This document shows positions 1-6,331 of a stretch of DNA of 56,303 bases, one piece after another (positions within the stretch are counted from its first letter, which is position 1; every line of letters starts with the position of its first letter). Source of the DNA: Nocardioides luteus (GTDB lineage: Bacteria > Actinomycetota > Actinomycetes > Propionibacteriales > Nocardioidaceae); the NCBI RefSeq assembly GCF_000960475.2, contig NZ_JZDQ02000040.1, forward strand, positions 1 to 56,303, written 5' to 3'. Made by a program: the position numbers and the translations under genes. The notes below the pieces were generated by a model, which saw only the letters and a program-made list of their open reading frames with translations, made no database searches and was not told where the DNA came from.

Positions 1-108
1 TGGCGACGGGCCGCCGAGTGGCGGCCCGCCATGTCCGCCGCCACCCGGGACGCCGAGTTCGCTCGGTGGCGGCGGGCGGTCGACCTGGCGATCGGCTGGG
101 GTGCCTAG
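1..108 (+). CDS. C-terminal fragment of a glycerol kinase-like (FGGY) protein
   Basis: Frame 1 is open from the first base to a TAG at 106-108, giving 35 residues. The tail has the pattern Trp-x-Pro-Ala-Met ... Arg-Trp-Arg-Arg-Ala-Val-Asp-x-Ala-x-Gly-Trp, which resembles the last helix of GlpK-type glycerol kinases, where a Met-rich loop is followed by W-x-x-A-V-x-x-x-x-G-W. The rest of the gene lies upstream of the window. Its TAG shares the four bases CTAG with the stop codon of the convergent ArsR gene. The family call rests on a short tail only, so another FGGY sugar kinase is possible. Confidence 0.5.
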   Translation, partial: WRRAAEWRPAMSAATRDAEFARWRRAVDLAIGWGA

Positions 109-422
109 GACTCGGCGAGGGACTTGAGGGCGCGGAGCCTGGTGTCCCAGGCGTTGCCGATGCGGTCGAGCTCGTGGGCGAGGGCGTTGAGGCGGGAGCC
201 GAGGGCGGCGTAGACGATCTCGCGGCCGCGGCGCTCGGCGGTGACGAGGCCGGCGTCGGAGAGTACGTCGAGGTGCTTGACGATCGCCTGGCGGCTGACC
301 GGGAGCACCCGGGCCAGGGCGGAGGCGGACATGGTCTCCTGCCCCAGCCGGGTGAGGATGTCCCAGCGGGTCTGGTCGCCCAGGGCCGCGCACATCTCGG
401 GGAGGGTGGGGGTCGTGGTCAC
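105..422 (-). CDS. ArsR-family winged-helix transcriptional regulator
   Basis: 105 residues, the usual size for ArsR/SmtB proteins. The N-terminal part (Ala-Leu-Gly-Asp-x-Thr-Arg-Trp-Asp-Ile-Leu) and the recognition-helix region with Ser-Arg-Gln-Ala-Ile-Val-Lys-His-Leu (about residues 43-51), followed by a wing containing Arg-Arg-Gly-Arg-Glu, are typical. No Cys metal-site motif is seen, so this is the non-metal SdpR/AHSA1-linked subgroup. It starts with GTG overlapping the TGA of the SRPBCC gene (GTGA at 419-422), so the two are translationally coupled. The two palindromes at 916-974 in the shared promoter are the likely autoregulatory operators. Confidence 0.9.
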   Translation of the reverse strand: MTTTPTLPEMCAALGDQTRWDILTRLGQETMSASALARVLPVSRQAIVKHLDVLSDAGLVTAERRGREIVYAALGSRLNALAHELDRIGNAWDTRLRALKSLAES

Positions 423-898
423 GCGAGGGCCTCGGCGTACGTCTTGGCGACCTCGAGCTCCATCGCCCAGCCGTTGTCGTTGCCCTCGCGCTCCTTGAGC
501 CAGACCGCGGGGTCTTCGGACAGGGTGGAGAAGCCGCTCTCCAGGACCTCCAGGGTCACGCCGCCGGCCGGGTTGTCCTTGATCCAGAACTCCACCAAGG
601 TGCCCTCGGTGACGTCGCGGAACGGGGTGCCGAGCCAGCGGAACGCGGCGTAGCGCGGCTCGTCGAGCTGGACCGTGCGGAATCGGAACTCACCCATCGT
701 GGGGTGGGTGACGACGGCGATCTCGGTGCCGTCGGGGGCGGTCTCGACGCGGGTGTTCGCGTCGTCGAGGACGGTGCCGTCGTTGACGTACCACCCCGGG
801 CGGGTGATCAGGGACCAGACCTTCTCGGCGCTGGCCCGGATGTCGATCTGCCGGCTGATGCTGTCGAGCTCGGCGAGCTCCTCGGCGGTGTGAACCAT
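419..898 (-). CDS. SRPBCC (AHSA1-type) domain protein
   Basis: 159 residues from the ATG at 896-898, chosen because a strong GAGGAGG ribosome-binding site lies just upstream. The START/Bet v1-like fold is shown by the opening Ile-Asp-Ile-Arg-Ala-Ser-Ala-Glu-Lys-Val-Trp-x-x-Ile-Thr (typical first strand and helix) and by a C-terminal helix containing Trp-Ala-x-Glu-Leu. Proteins of this group bind small hydrophobic ligands in a cavity; the ligand here is unknown. It is the first gene of a two-gene operon with an ArsR regulator, a very common pairing, although the ArsR gene usually comes first. Confidence 0.88.
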   Translation of the reverse strand: MVHTAEELAELDSISRQIDIRASAEKVWSLITRPGWYVNDGTVLDDANTRVETAPDGTEIAVVTHPTMGEFRFRTVQLDEPRYAAFRWLGTPFRDVTEGTLVEFWIKDNPAGGVTLEVLESGFSTLSEDPAVWLKEREGNDNGWAMELEVAKTYAEALA

Positions 899-915
899 GA
901 GGTCCTCCTCAGATA

Positions 916-947
916 GTGGAACTGCAACCTCAGTGTTGCACTTCCAC
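916..947. promoter_or_regulatory. Inverted-repeat operator 1 of the SRPBCC-arsR promoter
   Basis: GTGGAACTGCAAC (916-928) and GTTGCACTTCCAC (935-947) form 13-bp arms with one mismatch and a 6-nt spacer. The site lies immediately upstream of the SRPBCC ribosome-binding site and shares its TGCAAC/GTTGCA core with the second palindrome at 955-974. The likely ligand is the ArsR protein of the same operon. Confidence 0.7.
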
Positions 948-2012
948 GAGCATCTTGCAACCTTCTGGTTGCAATACCGATCGAGGAGCGAAGAGCCGGA
1001 GGGTCGCGTACGCAGCGGCGAACCAGCCCACCAACAACCCGAGCGTCGCAACCGCGGCGCCGATCTCGAAGAGCACGAGGCCCGTCGAGGCCGCGAGGGC
1101 GCTGCTGCCCGTGGCGACGGTGCCGACCGGGAAGGTGAACGACCACCAGGTCGGCGCCACCGGCAGCCCGTCGCGGACCTGGCGTACCGTCAGCGCGAGC
1201 GCCAGCGCGCTCCACAGCACGGTGAAACCCCACACCGGCACGCCGTAGCAGACCGCGAGCATGCTGAGCGCGTGGCCGTAGCCGGGCACCACCGAGGGTG
1301 CGAGCGCGCCGAGGTGGTGGACCGCCGTGGTCGACTGACCGAGGAAACCGAGCACGATCCACACGGTCGGCAACGTCGTCGGCGCCAGCGCCCCGTGGCG
1401 GATCAGCCGCTGCCAGAGCTGGTTGAGCACGAGGAAGCCGGCGATCACGGTCAGCCCGAACAGGGCATAGCAGACCAGAAGAAGGGTCTCGCGGGGCTGC
1501 CCGGCCGGGAGGTGCGGCACGAGAGCGGCACCGGTCGTCGCCGAGACCATCGGCGGCACGACCGGCATCAGCCACCCGCCGGTGGCGCTGTCGTCGGCGA
1601 CCTCGTGACGGGTGATCGCCCGGTAGGGCACCGCGATCGCGGTCCACAGGCCGAGGAGCGTGCCCGCCACCCACAGGACCGCGCCCAGCACGACCGACGT
1701 GCGGGCACCGAGCACGTCGGCCCCGACCCCGATCGCACCGGCGCCGACGGTCATCAGGGCCATCGCAGGGGCTCCGTAGAAGTGGGACATCACCGGGTCG
1801 TCGTAGTGGCGACGCAGCAGCGAGCCGTCCTGCCGGATCTCGTGCAGCATCACCGCGACCGTGGTCACCAGGAGGAGGCTCGCGGCCACCCAGAACGCCA
1901 GCGCCACCGGCATCGCTCCCGGCACACGGAACGGAAGACCGGGCAGCACGACGGCGACGATGCCGGTGCCCATCGTGGCTGCGTACCAGTTCGGACCGTA
2001 GGGGAGCCTCAT
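930..2012 (-). CDS. TDT-family transporter (TehA/Mae1/SLAC1-like membrane protein)
   Basis: 360 residues, strongly hydrophobic with about ten predicted membrane spans. It opens with Tyr-Gly-Pro-Asn-Trp-Tyr-Ala-Ala-Thr-Met-Gly-Thr-Gly-Ile-Val, the signature first helix of the tellurite-resistance/dicarboxylate transporter family (known members: TehA, malate permease Mae1, sulfite exporter Ssu1, anion channel SLAC1). Substrate cannot be told from sequence; a sulfite or organic-acid exporter is possible. The gene is divergent from a LysR regulator beginning only about 70 bp away. Its stop codon lies inside the ArsR operator region, leaving almost no separate 3' untranslated space. Confidence 0.85.
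   Translation of the reverse strand: MRLPYGPNWYAATMGTGIVAVVLPGLPFRVPGAMPVALAFWVAASLLLVTTVAVMLHEIRQDGSLLRRHYDDPVMSHFYGAPAMALMTVGAGAIGVGADVLGARTSVVLGAVLWVAGTLLGLWTAIAVPYRAITRHEVADDSATGGWLMPVVPPMVSATTGAALVPHLPAGQPRETLLLVCYALFGLTVIAGFLVLNQLWQRLIRHGALAPTTLPTVWIVLGFLGQSTTAVHHLGALAPSVVPGYGHALSMLAVCYGVPVWGFTVLWSALALALTVRQVRDGLPVAPTWWSFTFPVGTVATGSSALAASTGLVLFEIGAAVATLGLLVGWFAAAYATLRLFAPRSVLQPEGCKMLVEVQH
955..974. promoter_or_regulatory. Inverted-repeat operator 2 of the SRPBCC-arsR promoter
   Basis: TTGCAACC and GGTTGCAA form perfect 8-bp arms around TTCT. The core is the same as in the repeat at 916-947, with the two centres about 33 bp apart (close to three helical turns). It overlaps the 3' end of the TDT transporter gene. 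Confidence 0.7.
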
Positions 2013-2067
2013 GTCTCCATGCTCGACTCCGCTGCGCGGCGCCGGTAGAACCCGGATGACTGTGGGC

Positions 2068-2086
2068 TCACAGGGATACCCTGTGA
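2068..2086. promoter_or_regulatory. Palindrome with LysR-box geometry over the LysR start
   Basis: TCACAGGG and CCCTGTGA form perfect 8-bp arms around ATA. It lies between the divergent TDT transporter and LysR genes and includes the GTG at 2083, so binding could control both genes and occlude the LysR translation or transcription start. Confidence 0.65.
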
Positions 2087-2976
2087 CCGTGCTTCCCGAC
2101 CTCCCGTCCCTCCGCCTGCTCGCCGACGTCGCCCGGCTGGGCAGCATCGGCGCCGCCGGCCGGGCGGCGGGGATCTCGCAGCAGTCCGCTTCGGAGCGGC
2201 TGCGGGCGATGGAGACCCAGGTCGGGCTGGTCCTGGTGCAGCGGGCGCGGCGCGGCTCGGCGCTGACCCAGGCGGGGAAGCTGCTGGTCGAGTGGAGCGT
2301 CGACCTGCTCGAACGCGCCGACGAGATCGAGACCGCTCTGCAGACACTGCGGAGCGGCCGCTCCGACGAGCTGCACGTGCACGCGTCGATGACGACGGCG
2401 GAGTATCTGCTCCCCCGCTGGCTCGTACGTCTCCGGCAGCAGCGTCGGGTCGCGGTGAGCCTCCGGGCCGCGAACTCCGAGGACGTCGTCACCGCCGTCC
2501 GCCAGGGCGAGGCGGACCTGGGGTTCGTCGAGGGTCCGGTCGACACCGCGGGGCTCGCCACCGCGAAGGTCGGGGTCGACGACCTCGTGCTGGTCGCGGC
2601 GCCCGACGACCGCTGGGCCCGACGCCGCGCCGGGATCAGCCCGCGTGAGCTCGCGACCCGCCCGTTGACCTGTCGCGAGCACGGCTCCGGCACACGGGCG
2701 GTCGTCGAGTCAGCGCTGGCAGCCGTCGGCGAGCGGCTGGCGGATCCCGAGGTGGAGTTCGCGACGAACGCCGCGATCCTCGCCGCCGTCCGCGCGGGTG
2801 GATCGCCGGCGTTCGTGTCCAGCCGGGCGACCCAGGCCGACGTCGACCTCGGCACCCTGGTCCGGGTGCCCGTGGCGGAGCTCGATCTGTCCCGGGAGTT
2901 CCGGGCCGTGTGGGTGGGCGGTGCCCACCCTCCCGCGGGGCCGGTCCGGGATCTCCTCGCGATCGCCGGCGCCTGA
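2083..2976 (+). CDS. LysR-family transcriptional regulator
   Basis: 297 residues from GTG 2083; an in-frame ATG at 2056 and a GTG at 2089 are alternatives. The N-terminal winged helix reads Leu-Arg-Leu-Leu-Ala-Asp-Val-Ala-Arg-Leu-Gly-Ser-Ile-Gly-Ala-Ala, then Ile-Ser-Gln-Gln-Ser-Ala-Ser-Glu-Arg-Leu, typical of LysR recognition helices, followed by a substrate-binding-fold effector domain. It is divergent from the TDT transporter and probably controls it. The start codon region coincides with the palindrome 2068-2086, which favours autorepression and argues for the later start. Confidence 0.9.
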   Translation: MTVLPDLPSLRLLADVARLGSIGAAGRAAGISQQSASERLRAMETQVGLVLVQRARRGSALTQAGKLLVEWSVDLLERADEIETALQTLRSGRSDELHVHASMTTAEYLLPRWLVRLRQQRRVAVSLRAANSEDVVTAVRQGEADLGFVEGPVDTAGLATAKVGVDDLVLVAAPDDRWARRRAGISPRELATRPLTCREHGSGTRAVVESALAAVGERLADPEVEFATNAAILAAVRAGGSPAFVSSRATQADVDLGTLVRVPVAELDLSREFRAVWVGGAHPPAGPVRDLLAIAGA

Positions 2977-3009
2977 ACCGGCGGCCGAGCAGCCCGAGGC
3001 GTACGTCTT

Positions 3010-3783
3010 CTAGCTCTGGATCCGCTCGAGCTTGGTCCAGCCGGTGTAGCCGCGCTTCTCGACGAGGCGCATGAGGTCGCGGGCGACGGGGACCTGCTCG
3101 ACGAACATCGAGTCGAGCAGGGCGGCGAGCTCGTCGGGCATGGCCTGATCGCCGTCGACGTAGGCGGCCCAGTCCTCCTCGGACACCGCGTCCATCTGCG
3201 CGACGATCTGGTCGGCGATCGTCTCCAGACGCGGGTCGCCGGGCTCCCAGTCGAGCATGGCCTCCAGCTCGCGGTAGGTCTCCACGACCGAGGGGTCGTC
3301 GAGCTGACCGACCTTGTTGCGGATGAAGGCCTCCATGCTCTGCGGCTGCTGGGCGGCGACGAGGATCCAGGCGTCGCGCTCGCCCTGGATCATCCGCTCC
3401 GGGATGCCGAGCTCGCGCATCCGCTCCAGATAGGCGACCGCCTCGGGCGGGAGGGCGAGTCCGTCACCGTGGACGAGCCGGGCGATCCGCTCGCGGTGGG
3501 CCTGCCGCTCGCGGATCTCGAGACGGAGGCGCTTGTCGATCTCGGCGACCGCCTTCTTGAAATCGTCGTCGCCGGCGGCCAGCAGCTCCTTGACACGGGA
3601 GAGCGGGACGCCGGCGTCGGCGAGGATGCGGATCTTGATCAGGTCGACCACGGCAGCGGCGTCGTAGCGTCGGTATCCCGAGTGGTCGCGCTCTGGCTCC
3701 ACCAGCAGCCCTTTGGCGTGGTAGTGGCGCACGGCCCTGACGGTGACACCGGCGTACGACGCCAGCTGGCTGATCGTGAGCAT
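3010..3783 (-). CDS. MerR-family regulator of the ABC exporter operon
   Basis: 257 residues. Residues 1-70 are a MerR DNA-binding domain (Thr-Ile-Ser-Gln-Leu-Ala-x-Tyr-Ala-Gly-Val-Thr-Val-Arg-Ala-Val-Arg-His-Tyr-His, then Gly-Tyr-Arg-Arg-Tyr-Asp), followed by a coiled-coil segment and an all-alpha C-terminal domain of the TipAS-like, drug-sensing kind. It begins 40 bp after the permease gene on the same strand, so it is probably the last gene of the ATPase-permease-merR operon. The TTGACC repeats in front of the ATPase gene (5395-5415) are the likely target. The weak leader (no clear Shine-Dalgarno) is notable. Confidence 0.88.
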   Translation of the reverse strand: MLTISQLASYAGVTVRAVRHYHAKGLLVEPERDHSGYRRYDAAAVVDLIKIRILADAGVPLSRVKELLAAGDDDFKKAVAEIDKRLRLEIRERQAHRERIARLVHGDGLALPPEAVAYLERMRELGIPERMIQGERDAWILVAAQQPQSMEAFIRNKVGQLDDPSVVETYRELEAMLDWEPGDPRLETIADQIVAQMDAVSEEDWAAYVDGDQAMPDELAALLDSMFVEQVPVARDLMRLVEKRGYTGWTKLERIQS

Positions 3784-3823
3784 TCTCGAATGGTGGCGGG
3801 AACGCCCGGCTTTGTCGCGTGGT

Positions 3824-4591
3824 TTAGGCGAACTTGCGGCGGTAGGCGGCGGTGGCCAGGACGTACGCGACGACCAGGAGGCCGACGCACCAGGCCAGTG
3901 CGATCCACAGCTCGTTGCCCAGCTCCTGACCGGCGAAGATCGCCCGGATGGAGTCGACGATCGAGGTGACCGGCTGGTGCTCGGCGAAGGCTCGCACCGG
4001 GCCGGGCATCGTGTCGGTCGGCACGAACGCCGAGCTGAGGAAGGGCAGGAAGATCAGCGGGTAGGAGAACGCGCTGGCCCCCTCGACCGTGCCGGCCGTC
4101 AGCCCCGGGACCACCGCGAGCCAGGTCAGCGCGAGGGTGAACAGGGCCAGGATGCCGACCACCGCGAGCCAGTCGAGCACGCTCGCACTGGTGCGGAAGC
4201 CCATCAGCAGGGCGACGAGCACCACCACGACCAGCGAGATCATGTTCGCGACCACCGAGGTCAGCACGTGACCCCACAGCACCGCGGACCGAGCGATCGG
4301 CATCGACTGGAACCTGTCGAACATGCCGCCGTTCTTGTCCTGGAAGAGGCGGTAGGCGGTGTAGGCGATGCCGGAGGCGATCGTGATCAACAGGATGCCC
4401 GGTAGCTGATAGCTGACGTAGCTCTCGTGGGAGCCGGTGTCGATCGCGCCGCCGAAGACGTACACGAACATGAGCATCATGGCGATCGGCGTGATCGCGG
4501 TGGTGACGATGGTGTCGGGGCTGCGGCCGATGTGTCGCAGGGAGCGGCCGAGCAGGACGGCGGTGTCGCCGAAGAATCGCGTGGTCATCAT
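3824..4591 (-). CDS. ABC-2 type drug exporter permease (DrrB-like)
   Basis: 255 residues with six predicted membrane spans, the standard size for DrrB/ABC-2 permeases. The central region contains Tyr-Gln-Leu-Pro-Gly-Ile-Leu and Asp-Arg-Phe-Gln-Ser-Met-Pro-Ile-Ala-Arg, the conserved ABC-2 coupling region. The ATG at 4589-4591 overlaps the TGA of the ATPase gene (ATGA), indicating translational coupling. With the ATPase it would form a homodimeric-type exporter for a hydrophobic drug or lipid; the substrate is unknown. Confidence 0.88.
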   Translation of the reverse strand: MMTTRFFGDTAVLLGRSLRHIGRSPDTIVTTAITPIAMMLMFVYVFGGAIDTGSHESYVSYQLPGILLITIASGIAYTAYRLFQDKNGGMFDRFQSMPIARSAVLWGHVLTSVVANMISLVVVVLVALLMGFRTSASVLDWLAVVGILALFTLALTWLAVVPGLTAGTVEGASAFSYPLIFLPFLSSAFVPTDTMPGPVRAFAEHQPVTSIVDSIRAIFAGQELGNELWIALAWCVGLLVVAYVLATAAYRRKFA

Positions 4592-5376
4592 GACTCCTTC
4601 ACGGGGGTGGCGGACGCGCCGTTGGACTTGCTGGTGATGGCGAGGAAGATCTCCTCGAGGGACGGCTGCTTCTCGACGTACTCCTGCTTGGCCGGCGGGA
4701 ACATCGCCTTGAGCTCGGCGAGGGTGCCGTTGGCGATGATGCGGCCCTCGTGGAGGATCGCGATCCGGTCGGAGAGCTGCTCGGCCTCCTCGAGGTACTG
4801 CGTGGTGAGCAGGACCGTCGTGCCGTTGTCGGCGAGCTCCTTGACGGTGGCCCACACCTCGATCCGCGCCTCCGGGTCGAGACCGGTGGTCGGCTCGTCG
4901 AGGAAGATCACCGGCGGGTTGCCGATGAGGCTCATCGCGATGTCGATCCGGCGGCGCATACCACCGGAGTACGTCGCGACCTTGCGGTTGCCGGCCTCGG
5001 TGAGCGAGAACCGGGCGAGGAGCTCGTCGGCGACCGCGCCCGGGTTCTTCTGACGGAGCAGCTTGGCGATCAGGATGAGGTTCTCGCGGCCGGTCAGGAT
5101 CTCGTCGACGGCGGCGAACTGGCCGGTGAGGCTGATGGACGTGCGTACGTCCTGGGCCTGTGTCGCCACATCGAAGCCGTTGACCGTCGCCTGGCCGCCG
5201 TCCGCCTTGAGGAGCGTCGTCAGGATCTTCACGGTCGTGGTCTTGCCGGCGCCGTTGGAGCCGAGAAGGGCGAAGATGCTGCCCTTCTCGACGCTCAGGT
5301 CGACGCCCTGGAGGACGTGTACGTCGCCGTAGGACTTGGTCAGTCCGGCGATCTGGATTGCTGGTGTCGGGTTCAT
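4588..5376 (-). CDS. ABC exporter ATP-binding protein (DrrA-like)
   Basis: 262 residues from ATG 5376. Walker A Gly-Ser-Asn-Gly-Ala-Gly-Lys-Thr at about 39-46, signature Tyr-Ser-Gly-Gly-Met at 136-140, Walker B Val-Ile-Phe-Leu-Asp-Glu at 156-161, then the D-loop Gly-Leu-Asp-Pro. The C-terminal extension after the switch region, with Pro-Ser-Leu-Glu-Glu-Ile-Phe, is typical of DrrA-type drug exporters. An upstream TTG at 5415 is in frame but overlaps the presumed operator, and no Shine-Dalgarno precedes ATG 5376, so a leaderless mRNA beginning at or near the ATG is plausible. Known role: drives export by the partner permease. Confidence 0.9.
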   Translation of the reverse strand: MNPTPAIQIAGLTKSYGDVHVLQGVDLSVEKGSIFALLGSNGAGKTTTVKILTTLLKADGGQATVNGFDVATQAQDVRTSISLTGQFAAVDEILTGRENLILIAKLLRQKNPGAVADELLARFSLTEAGNRKVATYSGGMRRRIDIAMSLIGNPPVIFLDEPTTGLDPEARIEVWATVKELADNGTTVLLTTQYLEEAEQLSDRIAILHEGRIIANGTLAELKAMFPPAKQEYVEKQPSLEEIFLAITSKSNGASATPVKES

Positions 5377-5394
5377 GTCGAACAGCGTCGAGGG

Positions 5395-5415
5395 TTGACG
5401 CTGGGTCAAGGTCAA
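5395..5415 (-). promoter_or_regulatory. Probable MerR operator/promoter of the ABC exporter operon
   Basis: On the minus strand TTGACC occurs twice in tandem (5415-5410 and 5409-5404), and TTGAC/GTCAA arms (5395-5399 and 5405-5409) flank a 5-nt spacer. TTGACC-type -35 boxes overlapping such repeats are usual for MerR-family promoters. The ATG at 5376 is about 30 nt downstream, which leaves room for a -10 and a leaderless start but no long leader. No convincing -10 hexamer is visible. Confidence 0.5.
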
Positions 5416-5479
5416 GGATTCTTTCTGACCTTTTTTCGACGGCCCCGATCGAGGCCTTCAGGAGCGTGGAACGCGGGTC

Positions 5480-6145
5480 TCAGGCGTAGACGTCCGCGGC
5501 CGCCTGCATGTGGGACTCCACGACGCCGAGGGCTGCCTCGGTGTCACCCCGTTCGATGGCGTCGACGATCGGCGCGTGCTGATCGCGGGACATGATCTCG
5601 GGCAGCTCGTCGGCCTTGTTGCTCATGATCGAGACCCGGATGCGCCCCTCCAGGTGGCGCCAGCTCTCCACGAGCATCGGGTTGTCGGCGAGCTGGCACA
5701 TCAGCAGGTGGAACCCCAGGTCCGACTCCAGCCGCTCGGCGAAGTCGGCCTTCTCGTCGGCCAGGCGCTCGAGCTCCTCGCGGAGCCGCGCCACCGCCTC
5801 CGCGCGCCGCGGTGAGGCGATGATCGTCTTGACGGCGAGACCCTCGAGGGCGGTGCGTACCTGGTAGAGGCCGCGGACCTCCTCGGCGGTCATGCTGTAG
5901 ACCTGCAGCCGGCCGCGGACTCCCGGCTCGACGAGGCCCTCCTGCTGGAGGTGGCGCAGCGCCTCGCGGACCGTGCCGCGGCTGATCCCGAGGCGGGTGG
6001 CGAGCTCGACCTCGCCCAGATGGTCGCCCGGGCGGTACTGCCCCGAGGTGATCGCCCCGCGCAGCGTCTGCAGCGCACGCTCCCGCAGGGTGCTGCGGTC
6101 CAGCTGGGTGAACGGCTCGGTCGTGGCCACGGTCGTCTCCTCCAT
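5480..6145 (-). CDS. GntR-family regulator with FCD effector domain
   Basis: 221 residues, standard for FadR-subfamily regulators. Residues 15-80 are the GntR winged helix (Pro-Gly-Asp-His-Leu-Gly-Glu, then Leu-Gly-Ile-Ser-Arg-Gly-Thr-Val-Arg-Glu-Ala-Leu-Arg-His-Leu). The FCD domain follows, with the metal-site type positions Asp-x-x-x-His (Asp-Leu-Gly-Phe-His) and later His residues (Gln-His-Ala-Pro-Ile and Glu-Ser-His-Met), suggesting a carboxylate or sugar-acid effector bound through a metal. It is divergent from the MHS transporter-transketolase-SDR operon and very likely represses it. Confidence 0.9.
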   Translation of the reverse strand: MEETTVATTEPFTQLDRSTLRERALQTLRGAITSGQYRPGDHLGEVELATRLGISRGTVREALRHLQQEGLVEPGVRGRLQVYSMTAEEVRGLYQVRTALEGLAVKTIIASPRRAEAVARLREELERLADEKADFAERLESDLGFHLLMCQLADNPMLVESWRHLEGRIRVSIMSNKADELPEIMSRDQHAPIVDAIERGDTEAALGVVESHMQAAADVYA

Positions 6146-6205
6146 CGGTTGCCGACGTGCGTAGGTCGGCGCGGTTCATCGTACGCGGCGGGCTGTCGAA
6201 ATGGC

Positions 6206-6286
6206 GACTGTCAACATTTATACACACGAGCTCTTGACAGGCGCTCGTGACGTGAGTCACTCTCGATGTCGACTGTTAACAGTCAA
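6206..6286. promoter_or_regulatory. GntR operator region between the regulator and the transketolase operon
   Basis: GACTGTTAACAGTC (6271-6284) is a perfect 14-bp palindrome, extended one-mismatch further on both sides. GACTGTCAAC at 6206-6215 matches its left half at nine of ten positions and lies in the regulator's own upstream region. A TTGACA -35-like box (6234-6239) sits between the two, so the downstream palindrome would block a plus-strand transcript as a roadblock or at its start. Confidence 0.7.
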
Positions 6287-6331
6287 CTGAACGAGGAGAG
6301 ACAGACCTCTCCGTGACCCAGGGAGACTCAG

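Noticed and set aside
930..2855. Extension of the TDT transporter frame far upstream across the LysR gene
   Set aside because: The part beyond 2012 runs antisense to LysR motifs. The transporter signature begins directly at the ATG at 2012.
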